Source: Staphylococcus simiae (GTDB lineage: Bacteria > Bacillota > Bacilli > Staphylococcales > Staphylococcaceae). From it: 64,000 bases of DNA. The position numbers and the translations under genes are program-made. The DNA lies in NCBI RefSeq assembly GCF_017357005.1, contig NZ_CP071589.1, forward strand, positions 868,001 to 932,000, in the 5' to 3' direction. The notes beneath the pieces were generated by a model. That model saw nothing but the letters and a program-made list of their open reading frames with translations, ran no database searches and was not told the origin of the DNA. The number at the start of each line of letters is the position of its first letter. Positions within the stretch are counted from its first letter, which is position 1. Positions 20,499 through 31,377 of this stretch are shown here, piece by piece.

Positions 20499-21568
20499 TG
20501 GCTGAAGACAAACGACAAACACCTTTAAATGGTGATCATTCAAATGCAATTATGACGCATACCTCTGAAGGTATCGCCTCAACAGATTTTGTCATGCGTG
20601 ATTTAAATTTAGATCAAGAACCAGAGATTCAACGTGAAAGTAAAAGCTTCTGGCAAGATGCCTGGACACAATTAAGAAGAAATAAATTAGCAGTTATCGG
20701 TATGATTGGTTTAATTTTAATCGTTATTTTAGCTTTTGTAGGTCCTTTGATGAACAAACATGATTATGCAGAACAAAATGTTGAGCATCGTAACTTACCA
20801 GCTAAAATACCTGTTCTTGATAAAGTGCCATTTTTACCATTTGATGGTATGGGCTCTGATGGACAAGATGCTTACAAAAAAGCACATGCTCATGAAAATT
20901 ATTGGTTTGGAACAGACCAACTCGGTCGTGATTTATGGACAAGAACATGGAAAGGTGCTCAAATTTCACTATTTATCGGTGTAGTAGCTGCTATTCTTGA
21001 TATCTTTATTGGTGTAGTATATGGTGCTATTTCTGGATTCTTCGGTGGCACGATAGATAATATTATGCAACGTGTTTTAGAAATAATCGCTTCTATACCG
21101 AACTTAATCGTAGTTATCTTATTCGTCTTAATTTTTGAACCATCTATATGGACAATTATTTTAGCTATGTCAATCACTGGTTGGTTAGGTATGAGTAGGG
21201 TAGTACGTGGAGAATTTTTGAAATTAAAAACGCAGGAGTTTGTCTTAGCGTCTAAAACGTTAGGTGCTTCGAAATGGAAATTAATATTCAAACATATTTT
21301 ACCAAATACTCTTGGAGCAATTGTTGTAACATCAATGTTTACAGTTCCAAGTGCCATATTCTTTGAAGCATTTTTAAGCTTTATCGGTATTGGTGTTCCA
21401 GCACCACAAACATCACTAGGTTCATTAGTGAATGATGGACGAGCAATGTTGTTAATACATCCACATGAACTATTTATACCAGCAACAGTATTAAGTTTAT
21501 TAATTTTATTCTTCTACTTATTTAGTGATGGATTACGAGATGCATTTGATCCGAAAATGCGTAAATAA
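20498..21568 (+). CDS. opp3C: Oligopeptide ABC transporter permease OppC (Opp3C)
   Basis: Second Opp3 permease, 356 residues. A hydrophilic N-terminus of about 65 residues precedes the first membrane helix (about 66-86). An external segment rich in His and Asp follows (about 87-150). Five further helices make up the transport domain, with the EAA loop ASKTLGASKWKLIFKHILPN near 250-269. Its start overlaps the oppB stop by one base; oppD begins 16 bases after its end with AAGGAGG. Confidence 0.95.
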   Translation: MAEDKRQTPLNGDHSNAIMTHTSEGIASTDFVMRDLNLDQEPEIQRESKSFWQDAWTQLRRNKLAVIGMIGLILIVILAFVGPLMNKHDYAEQNVEHRNLPAKIPVLDKVPFLPFDGMGSDGQDAYKKAHAHENYWFGTDQLGRDLWTRTWKGAQISLFIGVVAAILDIFIGVVYGAISGFFGGTIDNIMQRVLEIIASIPNLIVVILFVLIFEPSIWTIILAMSITGWLGMSRVVRGEFLKLKTQEFVLASKTLGASKWKLIFKHILPNTLGAIVVTSMFTVPSAIFFEAFLSFIGIGVPAPQTSLGSLVNDGRAMLLIHPHELFIPATVLSLLILFFYLFSDGLRDAFDPKMRK

Positions 21569-21584
21569 AAAGGAGGCATAGCAT

Positions 21585-22667
21585 ATGACTGAAAGAGTAT
21601 TAGAAGTAAATGATTTGCATGTTTCCTTTGACATTACAGCAGGGGAAGTGCAAGCAGTTAGAGGTGTTGATTTTTACTTGAATAAAGGGGAGACATTAGC
21701 CATCGTTGGTGAGTCAGGTTCAGGTAAATCAGTAACGACTAAAGCCATTACGAAATTATTCCAAGGGGATTCTGGCAGAATTAAACAGGGAGAAATTTTA
21801 TTTTTAGGTCAAGATTTAGCTAAAAAACCTGAAAGTGAATTAATTAAATTGCGTGGGAAAGAGATATCAATGATTTTCCAAGATCCTATGACATCGTTAA
21901 ATCCAACAATGCAAATAGGTAAACAAGTTATGGAACCATTGATGAAACATAAAAATTATAATAAGGCTGATGCTAAACAGAGAGCATTAGAAATTTTAAA
22001 TTTAGTAGGTTTACCTAATGCTGAAAAACGATTTAAAGCATACCCACATCAATTCTCAGGTGGTCAAAGACAAAGAATTGTTATTGCTACTGCACTAGCA
22101 TGTGAACCTAAAGTTTTAATTGCTGATGAACCAACAACAGCATTAGATGTAACAATGCAAGCACAAATATTAGACTTAATGAAAGAGTTACAGCATAAAA
22201 TTGATACATCAATTATATTTATTACACATGATTTAGGTGTTGTAGCTAATATTGCTGACAGAGTAGCTGTGATGTATGGCGGTCAAATGGTTGAAACTGG
22301 AGATGTAAATGAAATATTTTATGATCCTAAGCATCCATATACATGGGGACTACTGTCTTCAATGCCAGATTTATCAACAACGAATGACACAGAGTTGTTA
22401 GCTATTCCAGGAACACCACCTGATTTATTACATCCTCCAATAGGGGATGCATTTGCAAGACGTAGTAAGTATGCTTTGGATATTGACTTTAAACAAGATC
22501 CTCCTTGGTTTAAAGTGTCACCAACACATTTTGTGAAATCTTGGTTATTAGATGAACGTTCACCTAAAGTTGAGTTGCCAGAGATGGTTAAACAAAGAGT
22601 GAGACCGATGCCTAATAATTTCGATAAACCACAAAAAGTAGAAAGGGTGTCGTTCGATGAAGAGTGA
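21585..22667 (+). CDS. opp3D: Oligopeptide ABC transporter ATPase OppD (Opp3D)
   Basis: ATP-binding subunit, 360 residues. Walker A GESGSGKS near 42-49, Q-loop FQDPMTSLNP near 98-107, signature FSGGQRQRI near 155-163, Walker B VLIADEPTTALD near 176-187 and the switch His in ITHDLG near 210. The C-terminal oligopeptide-transport extension follows, but the usual Cys-rich Fe-S-like motif of many OppD/DppD proteins is not apparent. Its end overlaps the oppF start by 11 bases. Confidence 0.95.
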   Translation: MTERVLEVNDLHVSFDITAGEVQAVRGVDFYLNKGETLAIVGESGSGKSVTTKAITKLFQGDSGRIKQGEILFLGQDLAKKPESELIKLRGKEISMIFQDPMTSLNPTMQIGKQVMEPLMKHKNYNKADAKQRALEILNLVGLPNAEKRFKAYPHQFSGGQRQRIVIATALACEPKVLIADEPTTALDVTMQAQILDLMKELQHKIDTSIIFITHDLGVVANIADRVAVMYGGQMVETGDVNEIFYDPKHPYTWGLLSSMPDLSTTNDTELLAIPGTPPDLLHPPIGDAFARRSKYALDIDFKQDPPWFKVSPTHFVKSWLLDERSPKVELPEMVKQRVRPMPNNFDKPQKVERVSFDEE

Positions 22668-23598
22668 AGAAGTACTACTAGAAATTAAAAATTTAAAGCA
22701 ATATTTTAATGAAGGTAAAAAGAATGAAGTACGCGCTGTAGAAAATATTTCATTTGATATATACAAAGGGGAAACATTAGGTTTAGTTGGTGAATCAGGT
22801 TGTGGTAAATCTACTACTGGTAAATCCATTATTAAATTAAATGACATCACAAGTGGAGAAATTTTGTACGAAGGTGTAGATATACAAAAGATAAAGAAAC
22901 GCAAAGATTTATTGAAATTTAATAAGAAGATTCAAATGATTTTCCAAGATCCATATGCTTCTTTAAATCCGAGATTAAAAGTCATGGATATTGTTGCTGA
23001 AGGTATTGATATTCATCATTTGGCGAGTGATAAACGTGATCGTAAAAAACGTGTCTACGATTTATTAGAAACGGTTGGTTTAAGTAAAGAACATGCTAAC
23101 CGCTACCCTCATGAATTTTCAGGTGGACAAAGACAACGTATTGGCATTGCGCGTGCCTTAGCAGTGGAACCTGAGTTCATTATTGCTGATGAACCTATTT
23201 CAGCTTTAGACGTATCAATTCAAGCACAAGTAGTTAACTTATTATTGAAATTACAACGTGAAAGAGGTATTACATTCTTATTTATTGCTCATGATTTATC
23301 AATGGTTAAATACATTTCAGATCGTATTGCAGTGATGCATTTTGGTAAAATTGTTGAATTAGGACCGGCAGATGATTTATATAATCATCCATTACACGAT
23401 TACACAAAATCTTTATTATCAGCGATTCCTCAACCAGATCCAGACACAGAACGTACACGTCAGAGATTATCTTATGAAGATGATGAAGCAAATAATCATT
23501 TAAGACAATTGCATGAAATTAGACCACAACATTATGTATTTGTCACAGATGAAGAAGCTGAAAAATTAAGACAATCTGAAATGACTGGATCATTATGA
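22657..23598 (+). CDS. opp3F: Oligopeptide ABC transporter ATPase OppF (Opp3F)
   Basis: Second ATP-binding subunit, 313 residues, partner of OppD. Walker A GESGCGKS near 46-53, Q-loop FQDPYASLNPR near 100, signature FSGGQRQRIGIARAL near 151-165, Walker B FIIADEPISALD near 172-183, switch His in IAHDLS near 206. GAAAGGGTG inside oppD serves as the ribosome site. The binding-protein gene starts 21 bases after its end. Confidence 0.95.
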   Translation: MKSEEVLLEIKNLKQYFNEGKKNEVRAVENISFDIYKGETLGLVGESGCGKSTTGKSIIKLNDITSGEILYEGVDIQKIKKRKDLLKFNKKIQMIFQDPYASLNPRLKVMDIVAEGIDIHHLASDKRDRKKRVYDLLETVGLSKEHANRYPHEFSGGQRQRIGIARALAVEPEFIIADEPISALDVSIQAQVVNLLLKLQRERGITFLFIAHDLSMVKYISDRIAVMHFGKIVELGPADDLYNHPLHDYTKSLLSAIPQPDPDTERTRQRLSYEDDEANNHLRQLHEIRPQHYVFVTDEEAEKLRQSEMTGSL

Positions 23599-23619
23599 TA
23601 AGGAAGGGGGATAAAAGAT

Positions 23620-25284
23620 ATGGCAAAGATTAAAATAATTACAATATTATTAACATTATCATTGTTATTAACTGCATGTGGTGGTGCTTCAGGAAAAAGT
23701 TTATATGATGATTCTGGACAAACTTATAGAGTAGCTACACCCGCTGATATGAATACACTTGACACTGCTTTAGCTACAGATAACGTTTCATTTACAATAT
23801 ATAATCAAGTATTTGAGGGACTATATACATTAGATAAAGATGATAAAGCCATTCCGGGTGTGGCTAAAGAAGCTCCTAAGAAAACTAATGGTGATAAAAC
23901 TTGGACAATTAAATTGAGAAAAGATGCCAAATGGAGTAATGGAGATCCTGTTACGGCACATGATTTCGTTTATGCATGGCAAAAAGCTGTAGACCCATCT
24001 ACAGCTTCAGAATATGCATATATTATGTATGATATAAAAAACGCACAAGATATCAATTTAAATAAAAAAGGTAAAAAACCTAAAGACTTAGGTGTTAAGG
24101 CATTAGATGACTATACACTTAGAATTGAATTAACTAAACCAATACCATATTTCCAAGAAATGTTAGCATTTGGAACGTTTATGCCACAAAATGAAAAAGT
24201 TGTTAAAAAGTATGGTAAATCATATGGTACTTCAGCTGAAAAAGTAGTATTTAATGGTCCATTTAAATTAGATGAATGGAAAGTAGAAGATAAAATTAAA
24301 TTAGTAAAAAATAATGATTATTGGGATAAAAAGAAAGTTAGATTGGATAAAGTTAATTATAAAATTTTAAAAGATCAACAAGCAGGTGCTTCATTGTATG
24401 ATACAGGATCTATTGATTCTGCAGGAATTACAGCAGAACAGGTGCAAAAATATAAAGATAGTCCAGCTATTTTTAAAAGATTACTGAGTTCTACATTTTT
24501 CTTAAAGTTAAATGAAAAAGAGCAACCAGAATTTAAAAATAAAGATATGAGATTAGCTGTTGCTAAATCTATTAATAAGAAAGCATATGTTGATAAAGTT
24601 TTAGATACGGGAGCGAAACCGTTTGATGGTTTTACAGCGAGAGGTGTAGCCGACACTCCTGACGGTAAGGATTTTGCAAGTACAATCGATTCACCTTTGA
24701 AATTTAATGTTAAAGATGCAAGAAAACATTTAGCTAAAGCTAAAAAAGAACTTGGTAAAAATAAATTTACTTTTACTCTTAATACAGAAGATACACCTGA
24801 TTCTAAAATATCAGCGGAGTTCATTAAATCTCAAATTGAAAATAATTTACCTGGTGTTACTGTAAAAATTAAGCAACTTCCATTTAAACAAAGGGTAGAA
24901 GCAGAATTATCTATGAATTATTCTATGTCTTTATCCGGATGGGGGCCTGATTATCCAGATCCACTGACATTCTTAGATACAATGAGAAAAGGAGGATCTC
25001 AAAATGGTACCGGATGGGGTAATAAAGAATATGATCAATTATTAGATGATGCCAACGGTAAATTATTACGTAAACCTGAAGAAAGATTTGATGCTATGAG
25101 AAAAGCAGAGTATATCTTGTTAGACGATGCGGCTGTTGCTCCAATTTACCAAAAAGGTACAACATCATTGAAAAATCCTCAGGTTAAAAATATTGTTTAT
25201 CATCAAATGGGTGGAGATTATTCTTTAAAAGAAGCATACATCGATAAATCAATTGATAGAGAAACAGGCAAGAAGAAAAAATAA
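23620..25284 (+). CDS. opp3A: Oligopeptide-binding lipoprotein OppA (Opp3A)
   Basis: Extracellular peptide-binding component of Opp3, anchored as a lipoprotein. A short signal peptide runs to the lipobox LLTAC with the lipidated cysteine at C20. The rest is a family-5 solute-binding protein of usual length (554 residues). Typical features are KLRKDAKWSNGDPVTAHDF near 96-115 and WGPDYPDP near 444-451. The mature protein is Lys-rich. AGGAAGGGGG precedes the ATG. It is the last gene of the operon and is followed by a terminator. In S. aureus a second set, opp4, follows here; it is absent in this window. Confidence 0.95.
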   Translation: MAKIKIITILLTLSLLLTACGGASGKSLYDDSGQTYRVATPADMNTLDTALATDNVSFTIYNQVFEGLYTLDKDDKAIPGVAKEAPKKTNGDKTWTIKLRKDAKWSNGDPVTAHDFVYAWQKAVDPSTASEYAYIMYDIKNAQDINLNKKGKKPKDLGVKALDDYTLRIELTKPIPYFQEMLAFGTFMPQNEKVVKKYGKSYGTSAEKVVFNGPFKLDEWKVEDKIKLVKNNDYWDKKKVRLDKVNYKILKDQQAGASLYDTGSIDSAGITAEQVQKYKDSPAIFKRLLSSTFFLKLNEKEQPEFKNKDMRLAVAKSINKKAYVDKVLDTGAKPFDGFTARGVADTPDGKDFASTIDSPLKFNVKDARKHLAKAKKELGKNKFTFTLNTEDTPDSKISAEFIKSQIENNLPGVTVKIKQLPFKQRVEAELSMNYSMSLSGWGPDYPDPLTFLDTMRKGGSQNGTGWGNKEYDQLLDDANGKLLRKPEERFDAMRKAEYILLDDAAVAPIYQKGTTSLKNPQVKNIVYHQMGGDYSLKEAYIDKSIDRETGKKKK

Positions 25285-25303
25285 CATGGTAAGTATGCAT
25301 TTG

Positions 25304-25335
25304 AAGGCTGGAGCAACAAGACTCCAGTCTTTTTG
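25304..25335 (+). terminator. Terminator of the opp3 operon
   Basis: GGCTGGAG (25306-25313) pairs with CTCCAGTC (25322-25329), one G-U pair, followed by TTTTT. Confidence 0.8.
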
Positions 25336-25433
25336 CTGTGAATTTAAATTTATAAGTTGTGAGGGTTATAGATAAATTCAAGACTCAAATTTGCCAATAA
25401 AAAAGTGTAGTTAAACTTATATTTGAAATAAAC

Positions 25434-25485
25434 GCAAAAAAACTGGTAGCTAAAAGATTTGTTTAAATCATTTAGCTACCAGTTT
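25434..25485 (-). terminator. Terminator after trpS (minus strand)
   Basis: Perfect 15-base stem AAACTGGTAGCTAAA with TTTAGCTACCAGTTT; the A-run at 25435-25440 gives the minus-strand U-tract. Confidence 0.85.
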
Positions 25486-25496
25486 CATATTATTAA

Positions 25497-26504
<1,008 letters not shown>

Positions 26505-26778
26505 CTAAATAATTTAATAATTATCATTATAACAGTATTTCTTAAAAATGTAAGATATGTTAAAATGTATCTATACCATGTAACTAATTAATAGTTTTAT
26601 GAGAGCAAATAAATTTTAATATTTATTTGAAAAATTAGGATTTTCTCATTTAATTTTAATGTTAGACGGTTATAATAAATAGTAACGATTAAGAATTTTA
26701 GAAAAAAATGTTTTTTTCTTGATCTATAACTAAATTTTAATCAATGAATTTTATTCATTCAATAGGAGAGTGAGATGT

Positions 26779-27174
26779 ATGGTAACATTATTTACTTCAC
26801 CAAGTTGCACATCTTGCCGTAAAGCGAAAGCATGGTTACAAGAACATGACATTCCGTATACGGAGCGTAATATTTTTTCTGAACATTTAACAATTGACGA
26901 AATTAAACAAATATTAAAAATGACTGAAGATGGTACTGATGAAATTATTTCTACACGTTCTAAAACGTACCAAAAATTAAATGTAGATATTGATTCATTA
27001 CCTTTACAAGATTTGTATTCAATCATTCAAGATAATCCTGGATTGTTACGTCGTCCAATTATTTTAGACGATAAACGTTTACAAGTTGGATATAACGAGG
27101 ACGAAATTAGACGTTTCTTACCAAGAAAAGTTCGTACGTTCCAATTACAAGAAGCACAACGTATGGTTGACTAA
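26779..27174 (+). CDS. spx: Spx, thiol-stress transcription regulator
   Basis: ArsC-like regulator that binds the RNA polymerase alpha C-terminal domain and switches transcription to thiol and oxidative-stress genes. 131 residues, exactly the S. aureus length. The redox switch C10-T-S-C13 is intact, and the RPI segment (LLRRPI near 90-95) forms part of the alpha-CTD-binding side. An in-frame GTG at 26770 is rejected because GGAGAGTGAG serves as ribosome site for the ATG at 26779. Its degradation needs the SpxH adaptor and ClpXP, and spxH lies 4.5 kb away in this window. Confidence 0.97.
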   Translation: MVTLFTSPSCTSCRKAKAWLQEHDIPYTERNIFSEHLTIDEIKQILKMTEDGTDEIISTRSKTYQKLNVDIDSLPLQDLYSIIQDNPGLLRRPIILDDKRLQVGYNEDEIRRFLPRKVRTFQLQEAQRMVD

Positions 27175-27216
27175 TAACCATATAACTATGTGTATTACTT
27201 TACTAAAAGATATGTT

Positions 27217-27252
27217 AAGCAACGCTATATAATACTATAGTGTTGCTTTTTT
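27217..27252 (+). terminator. Terminator after spx
   Basis: AAGCAACGCTATA (27217-27229) pairs with TATAGTGTTGCTT (27236-27248), with one G-U, then a T-run. Confidence 0.85.
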
Positions 27253-27430
27253 ACAGTTTTTAAATAAAGTAATACTAGTAAGTAATCATTAAAATAGTTT
27301 AAGGTCCTGTTATGTGTTATGATGATTATCAAATATTTTAGTTAAATTTAATCAAACAAAAAAATTGTATTTTGCTGATGAGTTTAATACAATATGGTTA
27401 CTATTCATCGACTGTAAGGAGTGAGATGAT

Positions 27431-28147
27431 ATGAGAATAGAACGTGTTGATGACACAACTGTAAAATTATTTATAACATATAGTGATATCGAAGCACGCG
27501 GATATAGTCGAGAAGATTTATGGACTAATCGTCAGCGTGGTGAAGAATTCTTTTGGTCAGTGATGGATGAAGTTAACGAAGAAGAAGATTTTGTTGTTGA
27601 AGGTCCATTATGGATACAAGTACATGCCTTTGAAAAAGGTGTCGAAGTTGTAATTTCTAAATCTAAAAATGATGATGTGATGAGTATGACTGATGATGGT
27701 AATGACCAATTCGATAACCAAGTTCAAGAGTTATTAGCCAAATCTTTAGAAGATGACGATCAAATAGAAGAGTTATTTGAGCAACGTCATAAAGATAAAA
27801 AAGAGCAAGCTTCTCAGCGTCAAAAAGCACGTAGACAAGCTAATGCTCGAACAGTGATTGTTAAATTTAATGACTTAGAAGACGTCATTGATTTTGCATA
27901 CCATAGTAACCCAGTTACAGATGATTTCGAAGATTTACTATATATGATTGATTCAACTTATTATTATGCAGTACATTTTGATGATAGTGTAAATCAATTT
28001 GTTATTAATGATAGTTATAGTCAGTTGCTAGAATATGCATTCCCAACTGATAAAACTGAAGTTTACTTGAATGACTATGCAAAAATTATTATGAGTCATA
28101 ATGTTGCATCACAAGTTAGACGTTATTTCCCTGATACCATAGAATAA
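27431..28147 (+). CDS. mecA: MecA adaptor protein for ClpC
   Basis: Adaptor that hands substrates to the ClpCP protease; in B. subtilis its main client is ComK. 238 residues. The N-terminal substrate-binding domain (1-80) begins MRIERVDDTTVKLFI and is joined by a charged linker (about 85-140) to the C-terminal ClpC-binding domain (about 140-238). GGAGTGAGATGAT precedes the ATG. It is single-gene, with terminators on both sides. comK is intact 33 kb downstream in this window. Confidence 0.96.
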   Translation: MRIERVDDTTVKLFITYSDIEARGYSREDLWTNRQRGEEFFWSVMDEVNEEEDFVVEGPLWIQVHAFEKGVEVVISKSKNDDVMSMTDDGNDQFDNQVQELLAKSLEDDDQIEELFEQRHKDKKEQASQRQKARRQANARTVIVKFNDLEDVIDFAYHSNPVTDDFEDLLYMIDSTYYYAVHFDDSVNQFVINDSYSQLLEYAFPTDKTEVYLNDYAKIIMSHNVASQVRRYFPDTIE

Positions 28148-28174
28148 AGATATCAAGTTAATTATAAAATATGG

Positions 28175-28209
28175 ACAAGGCATACTTTAATTAAGTGTGT
28201 CTTGTTTTT
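28175..28209 (+). terminator. Terminator after mecA
   Basis: ACAAGGCATACTT (28175-28187) pairs with AAGTGTGTCTTGT, with G-U pairs, followed by TTTTTG. Confidence 0.75.
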
Positions 28210-28335
28210 GTATTGCCTAAGTTTAGTAAATCATCTTAGTTAATATCTTATTCAATGTAATCAAATGAGCATTTTATTTTATAAATATAAAGTAAAACGA
28301 TGTCATACTTCGTGAAATAAAGTAGAGGTGACATA

Positions 28336-29319
28336 ATGATAATAGCATTGAATAACGATAGACGACGTACACTAGCTATGCATGCTTCTAAACAAGAAAG
28401 ATACATTTGTCCTGTTTGTCTTAAACCAGTCATTTTAAAAAAGGGGTTAAAGTATAGTGCGCATTTCGCACATCAAAGTAATCAATCTAAGCACTGTTAT
28501 GCTAATGAATCAGTTAATCATTATTATGCGAAACTATTACTCGCACAATATTTTAGTCGCTTGGGATATGACGTAGAAATTGAGCCACATTTAAAGGTTA
28601 TTAGACAAGTGCCTGATTTAATTATTAACAAAACAAATGTGATTGAATTGCAATTATCGACGATATCATTTACGGATATCATAACTAGAACTAGAGGATT
28701 AGAACGATTAGGTTATAAAGTAACATGGATAGTAAAAGATACGGATGTCATTAATGACAAGGTTAAATTAAGTCGATTTTTAACATCATTTATTCAACCA
28801 CATGTAAGAGCGATGTTCACTTATAATAGTAATAAAAGAACATTTTATTTATTATCGAATTTGCAACATATAGGCGGGCAAGTTTTTTACTGTCAAAAGC
28901 AAAGTATACGACCTCATGCGATTCTACAAAATATGACAACTTCAACAGCAGTTCCTTATAAATTATCATCAAAATATATATTCAATTATCTTCGTCGTTG
29001 TCGACAACAAAATTCAGTATTGCAGCCAACATTAAGTGCTATGTATCAACTAAGGTTAAATGACAATGATATTGTTGAAAGATTTGGCTATATTTTCCCA
29101 CAGCAACTTTATATTGAAACTCACCCTATAGAATGGCAATTAAATTGGCACTTACTAGCTAATAAGCAACTGCTTACTAATAAAGATGTATTGCCAATAT
29201 TTAAATTTAGAAAATTTATTTATCATAATTATTGTAAAAATGACATTATAGATCAATGTCAGCAAAGTTACTTAGATATTATTAATCAAAGGTGTAAAAA
29301 CGTGCAAATTCTGCACTAA
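28336..29319 (+). CDS. coiA: CoiA-family competence protein
   Basis: 327-residue CoiA-like protein, required for transformation (recombination of incoming DNA) in streptococci and Bacillus. An N-terminal zinc-finger-like part has CPVC near 27-30 with HFAHQ near 44-48. It is followed by a PD-(D/E)xK nuclease-like core, VPDLIIN near 93-99 and IELQLS near 104-109. The C-terminal half is less conserved. GAGGTGACATA precedes the ATG. pepF begins 48 bases downstream in the same direction with no terminator between, so the two may be co-transcribed, as in B. subtilis. Confidence 0.9.
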   Translation: MIIALNNDRRRTLAMHASKQERYICPVCLKPVILKKGLKYSAHFAHQSNQSKHCYANESVNHYYAKLLLAQYFSRLGYDVEIEPHLKVIRQVPDLIINKTNVIELQLSTISFTDIITRTRGLERLGYKVTWIVKDTDVINDKVKLSRFLTSFIQPHVRAMFTYNSNKRTFYLLSNLQHIGGQVFYCQKQSIRPHAILQNMTTSTAVPYKLSSKYIFNYLRRCRQQNSVLQPTLSAMYQLRLNDNDIVERFGYIFPQQLYIETHPIEWQLNWHLLANKQLLTNKDVLPIFKFRKFIYHNYCKNDIIDQCQQSYLDIINQRCKNVQILH

Positions 29320-29367
29320 AATGAGAAAATTGAAGCAATTAGATTATTATTAGGAGGTTTACTTTAA

Positions 29368-31176
29368 ATGAGTCAACAATTAACTAGAGAAGAACAGGAA
29401 CGTAAATATCCTGAATATACTTGGGACTTATCAACAATATTTGAAGATGATCAAGCGTATGAACAAGCGTTCAAGGAAGTTGAAAATGAATTAGGTAAAG
29501 AACAACAATTTAAAGGTCACTTGGGCGATGATGCTGAGACATTATATCAAGCATTAAAATTAGAAGATGAAATTGGTACTAAACTAGAGAAAGTTTATGT
29601 ATACGCACATCTCAAACAAGATCAAGACACTACCAATGATAAATATATTGGCATGGAGTCAAATGCACATCAACTCATTATAAAATTTAGTTCAGCATGG
29701 AGCTTCTTAGTACCTGAAATATTACAAATAGATGAAGCTAAAATTCAAGAATTTATACAATCAAATGAACAGTTACAACAATATGCTTTTGATTTGAAAT
29801 TAATTAATGAAAAAAGACCGCATATATTAGATGCTGATACTGAAAAGCTATTAACAGAGGCTCAAGATGCATTGTCTACACCTTCAAATGTATATGGCAT
29901 GTTTAGTAATGCTGATTTAGAATTTGAAGATGCCATTGACAATGATGGTCATGCACATCCATTAACGCAGGGCACATTTATTAAATATTTAGAATCAGAT
30001 GATAGAGTATTAAGAGAAAGTGCTTTTAGAAATGTATATAAAGCATACGGTGCGCACAATAATACGTTAGGTGCTACTTTAGCTGGTGAGGTTAAGAAAA
30101 ATGTCTTTAATGCGCGTACACATAACTATAAAAGTGCTAGACAACGTGCTTTAAGTAATAATCATATTCCAGAAGAAGTTTATGATAATTTAGTGTCAAC
30201 AGTTCATAAATATCTGCCATTACTACATCGTTACACTGAATTACGTAAAGAACTTTTAGGTATTGATGATTTAAAAATGTATGATCTCTATACACCATTA
30301 GTAAAAGACATTCAATTTAATATGCCGTATGAAGAAGCAAAAGAATGGATGTTAAAAGCTTTAGAACCAATGGGAGAAGAATATTTAGAAGTCGTCAAAG
30401 AAGGTTTGGATAATCGTTGGGTCGACGTTTATGAAAATAAAGGTAAACGTTCAGGTGGCTATTCTTCAGGTGCTCATTTAACTAATCCATTCATTCTACT
30501 GAATTGGTCTAATACAATTTCAGATTTATATACATTAGTTCATGAATTTGGACATTCAGCTCATAGTTACTTCAGCAGAAAGTTCCAACCGTCAAATCTA
30601 AGTGATTATACAATATTTGTTGCGGAAGTGGCTTCAACATGTAATGAAGCTTTGCTTAGTGATTATATGGATAAACATTTAGATGATGATAAACGATTAT
30701 TACTATTAAATCAGGAATTAGAACGTTTTAGAGCTACATTATTCCGTCAAACGATGTTTGCAGAATTTGAACATAAAATTCATCAAATTGAAGAAAACGG
30801 CGAACCATTAACGCCAACTCGTATGAATGATGAATATGCAAAATTAAATAAACTATACTTTGGCGATGCAGTTGATACTGACGAGGAAATCAGCAAAGAA
30901 TGGTCACGTATTCCACATTTTTATATGAATTATTATGTATATCAATACGCTACTGGTTATAGTGCTGCACAAAGCTTAAGTCATCAAATTTTGACAGAAG
31001 GTAAGCCAGCAGTTGAAAGATATATTAATGAATTCTTGAAAAAAGGTAGTTCAAATTATCCTATTGAAATACTAAAAAATGCTGGAGTAGATATGACAAC
31101 ACCAGAACCAATTGAACAAGCATGTGAAGTATTTGAGCAGAAATTAGATGCATTTGAAAAATTAATGAAAGCTTAA
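29368..31176 (+). CDS. pepF: Oligoendopeptidase F
   Basis: Cytosolic zinc metallopeptidase (M3 family) that cleaves oligopeptides, plausibly those brought in by Opp. 602 residues. The HExxH zinc site is HEFGH with H392 and H396; the third ligand Glu lies about 25 residues on, in the AEVASTCNE region. AGGAGG precedes the ATG. RsaE is encoded about 100 bases after its stop. Confidence 0.97.
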   Translation: MSQQLTREEQERKYPEYTWDLSTIFEDDQAYEQAFKEVENELGKEQQFKGHLGDDAETLYQALKLEDEIGTKLEKVYVYAHLKQDQDTTNDKYIGMESNAHQLIIKFSSAWSFLVPEILQIDEAKIQEFIQSNEQLQQYAFDLKLINEKRPHILDADTEKLLTEAQDALSTPSNVYGMFSNADLEFEDAIDNDGHAHPLTQGTFIKYLESDDRVLRESAFRNVYKAYGAHNNTLGATLAGEVKKNVFNARTHNYKSARQRALSNNHIPEEVYDNLVSTVHKYLPLLHRYTELRKELLGIDDLKMYDLYTPLVKDIQFNMPYEEAKEWMLKALEPMGEEYLEVVKEGLDNRWVDVYENKGKRSGGYSSGAHLTNPFILLNWSNTISDLYTLVHEFGHSAHSYFSRKFQPSNLSDYTIFVAEVASTCNEALLSDYMDKHLDDDKRLLLLNQELERFRATLFRQTMFAEFEHKIHQIEENGEPLTPTRMNDEYAKLNKLYFGDAVDTDEEISKEWSRIPHFYMNYYVYQYATGYSAAQSLSHQILTEGKPAVERYINEFLKKGSSNYPIEILKNAGVDMTTPEPIEQACEVFEQKLDAFEKLMKA

Positions 31177-31207
31177 CATAATTGAATTCGCTTACAATTT
31201 GAACAGT

Positions 31208-31269
31208 TTGTGACAATTTGTAATTATTATATTTAAAAGGTTGAAAAGGGGCTAATAGCGTGTTATATT
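31208..31269 (+). promoter_or_regulatory. rsaE promoter with upstream regulatory palindrome
   Basis: TTGAAA (31241-31246), 17-base spacer, TATATT (31264-31269), placed correctly for a start at about 31278. Upstream lies TTGTGACAATTTGTAATT (31208-31225), whose first nine bases are a small palindrome. RsaE/RoxS transcription is known to respond to the SrrAB/ResDE respiration and nitric-oxide two-component system, and this element is a plausible binding site; that step is inference. Confidence 0.7.
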
Positions 31270-31277
31270 ATGAACAT

Positions 31278-31377
31278 GAAATTAATCACATAACAAACAT
31301 ACCCCTTTGTTTGAAGTGAGAAAATTTCTCCCATCCCCTTTGTTTAGCGTCGTGTAATCAGACACGGCGTTTTTTTT
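31278..31377 (+). ncRNA. rsaE: RsaE (RoxS) small regulatory RNA
   Basis: About 100-nt trans-acting sRNA of Staphylococcaceae and Bacillaceae that represses TCA-cycle, folate and other central-metabolism mRNAs by pairing C-rich loops with ribosome sites. It starts GAAATTAATCACATAAC, carries two copies of CCCCTTTGTTT (31302-31312 and 31335-31345, the UCCC-type seed regions), and ends in the terminator GCGTCGTGT...ACACGGCG plus eight T. Position after pepF matches S. aureus. Ends are inferred from the promoter and terminator. Confidence 0.95.
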
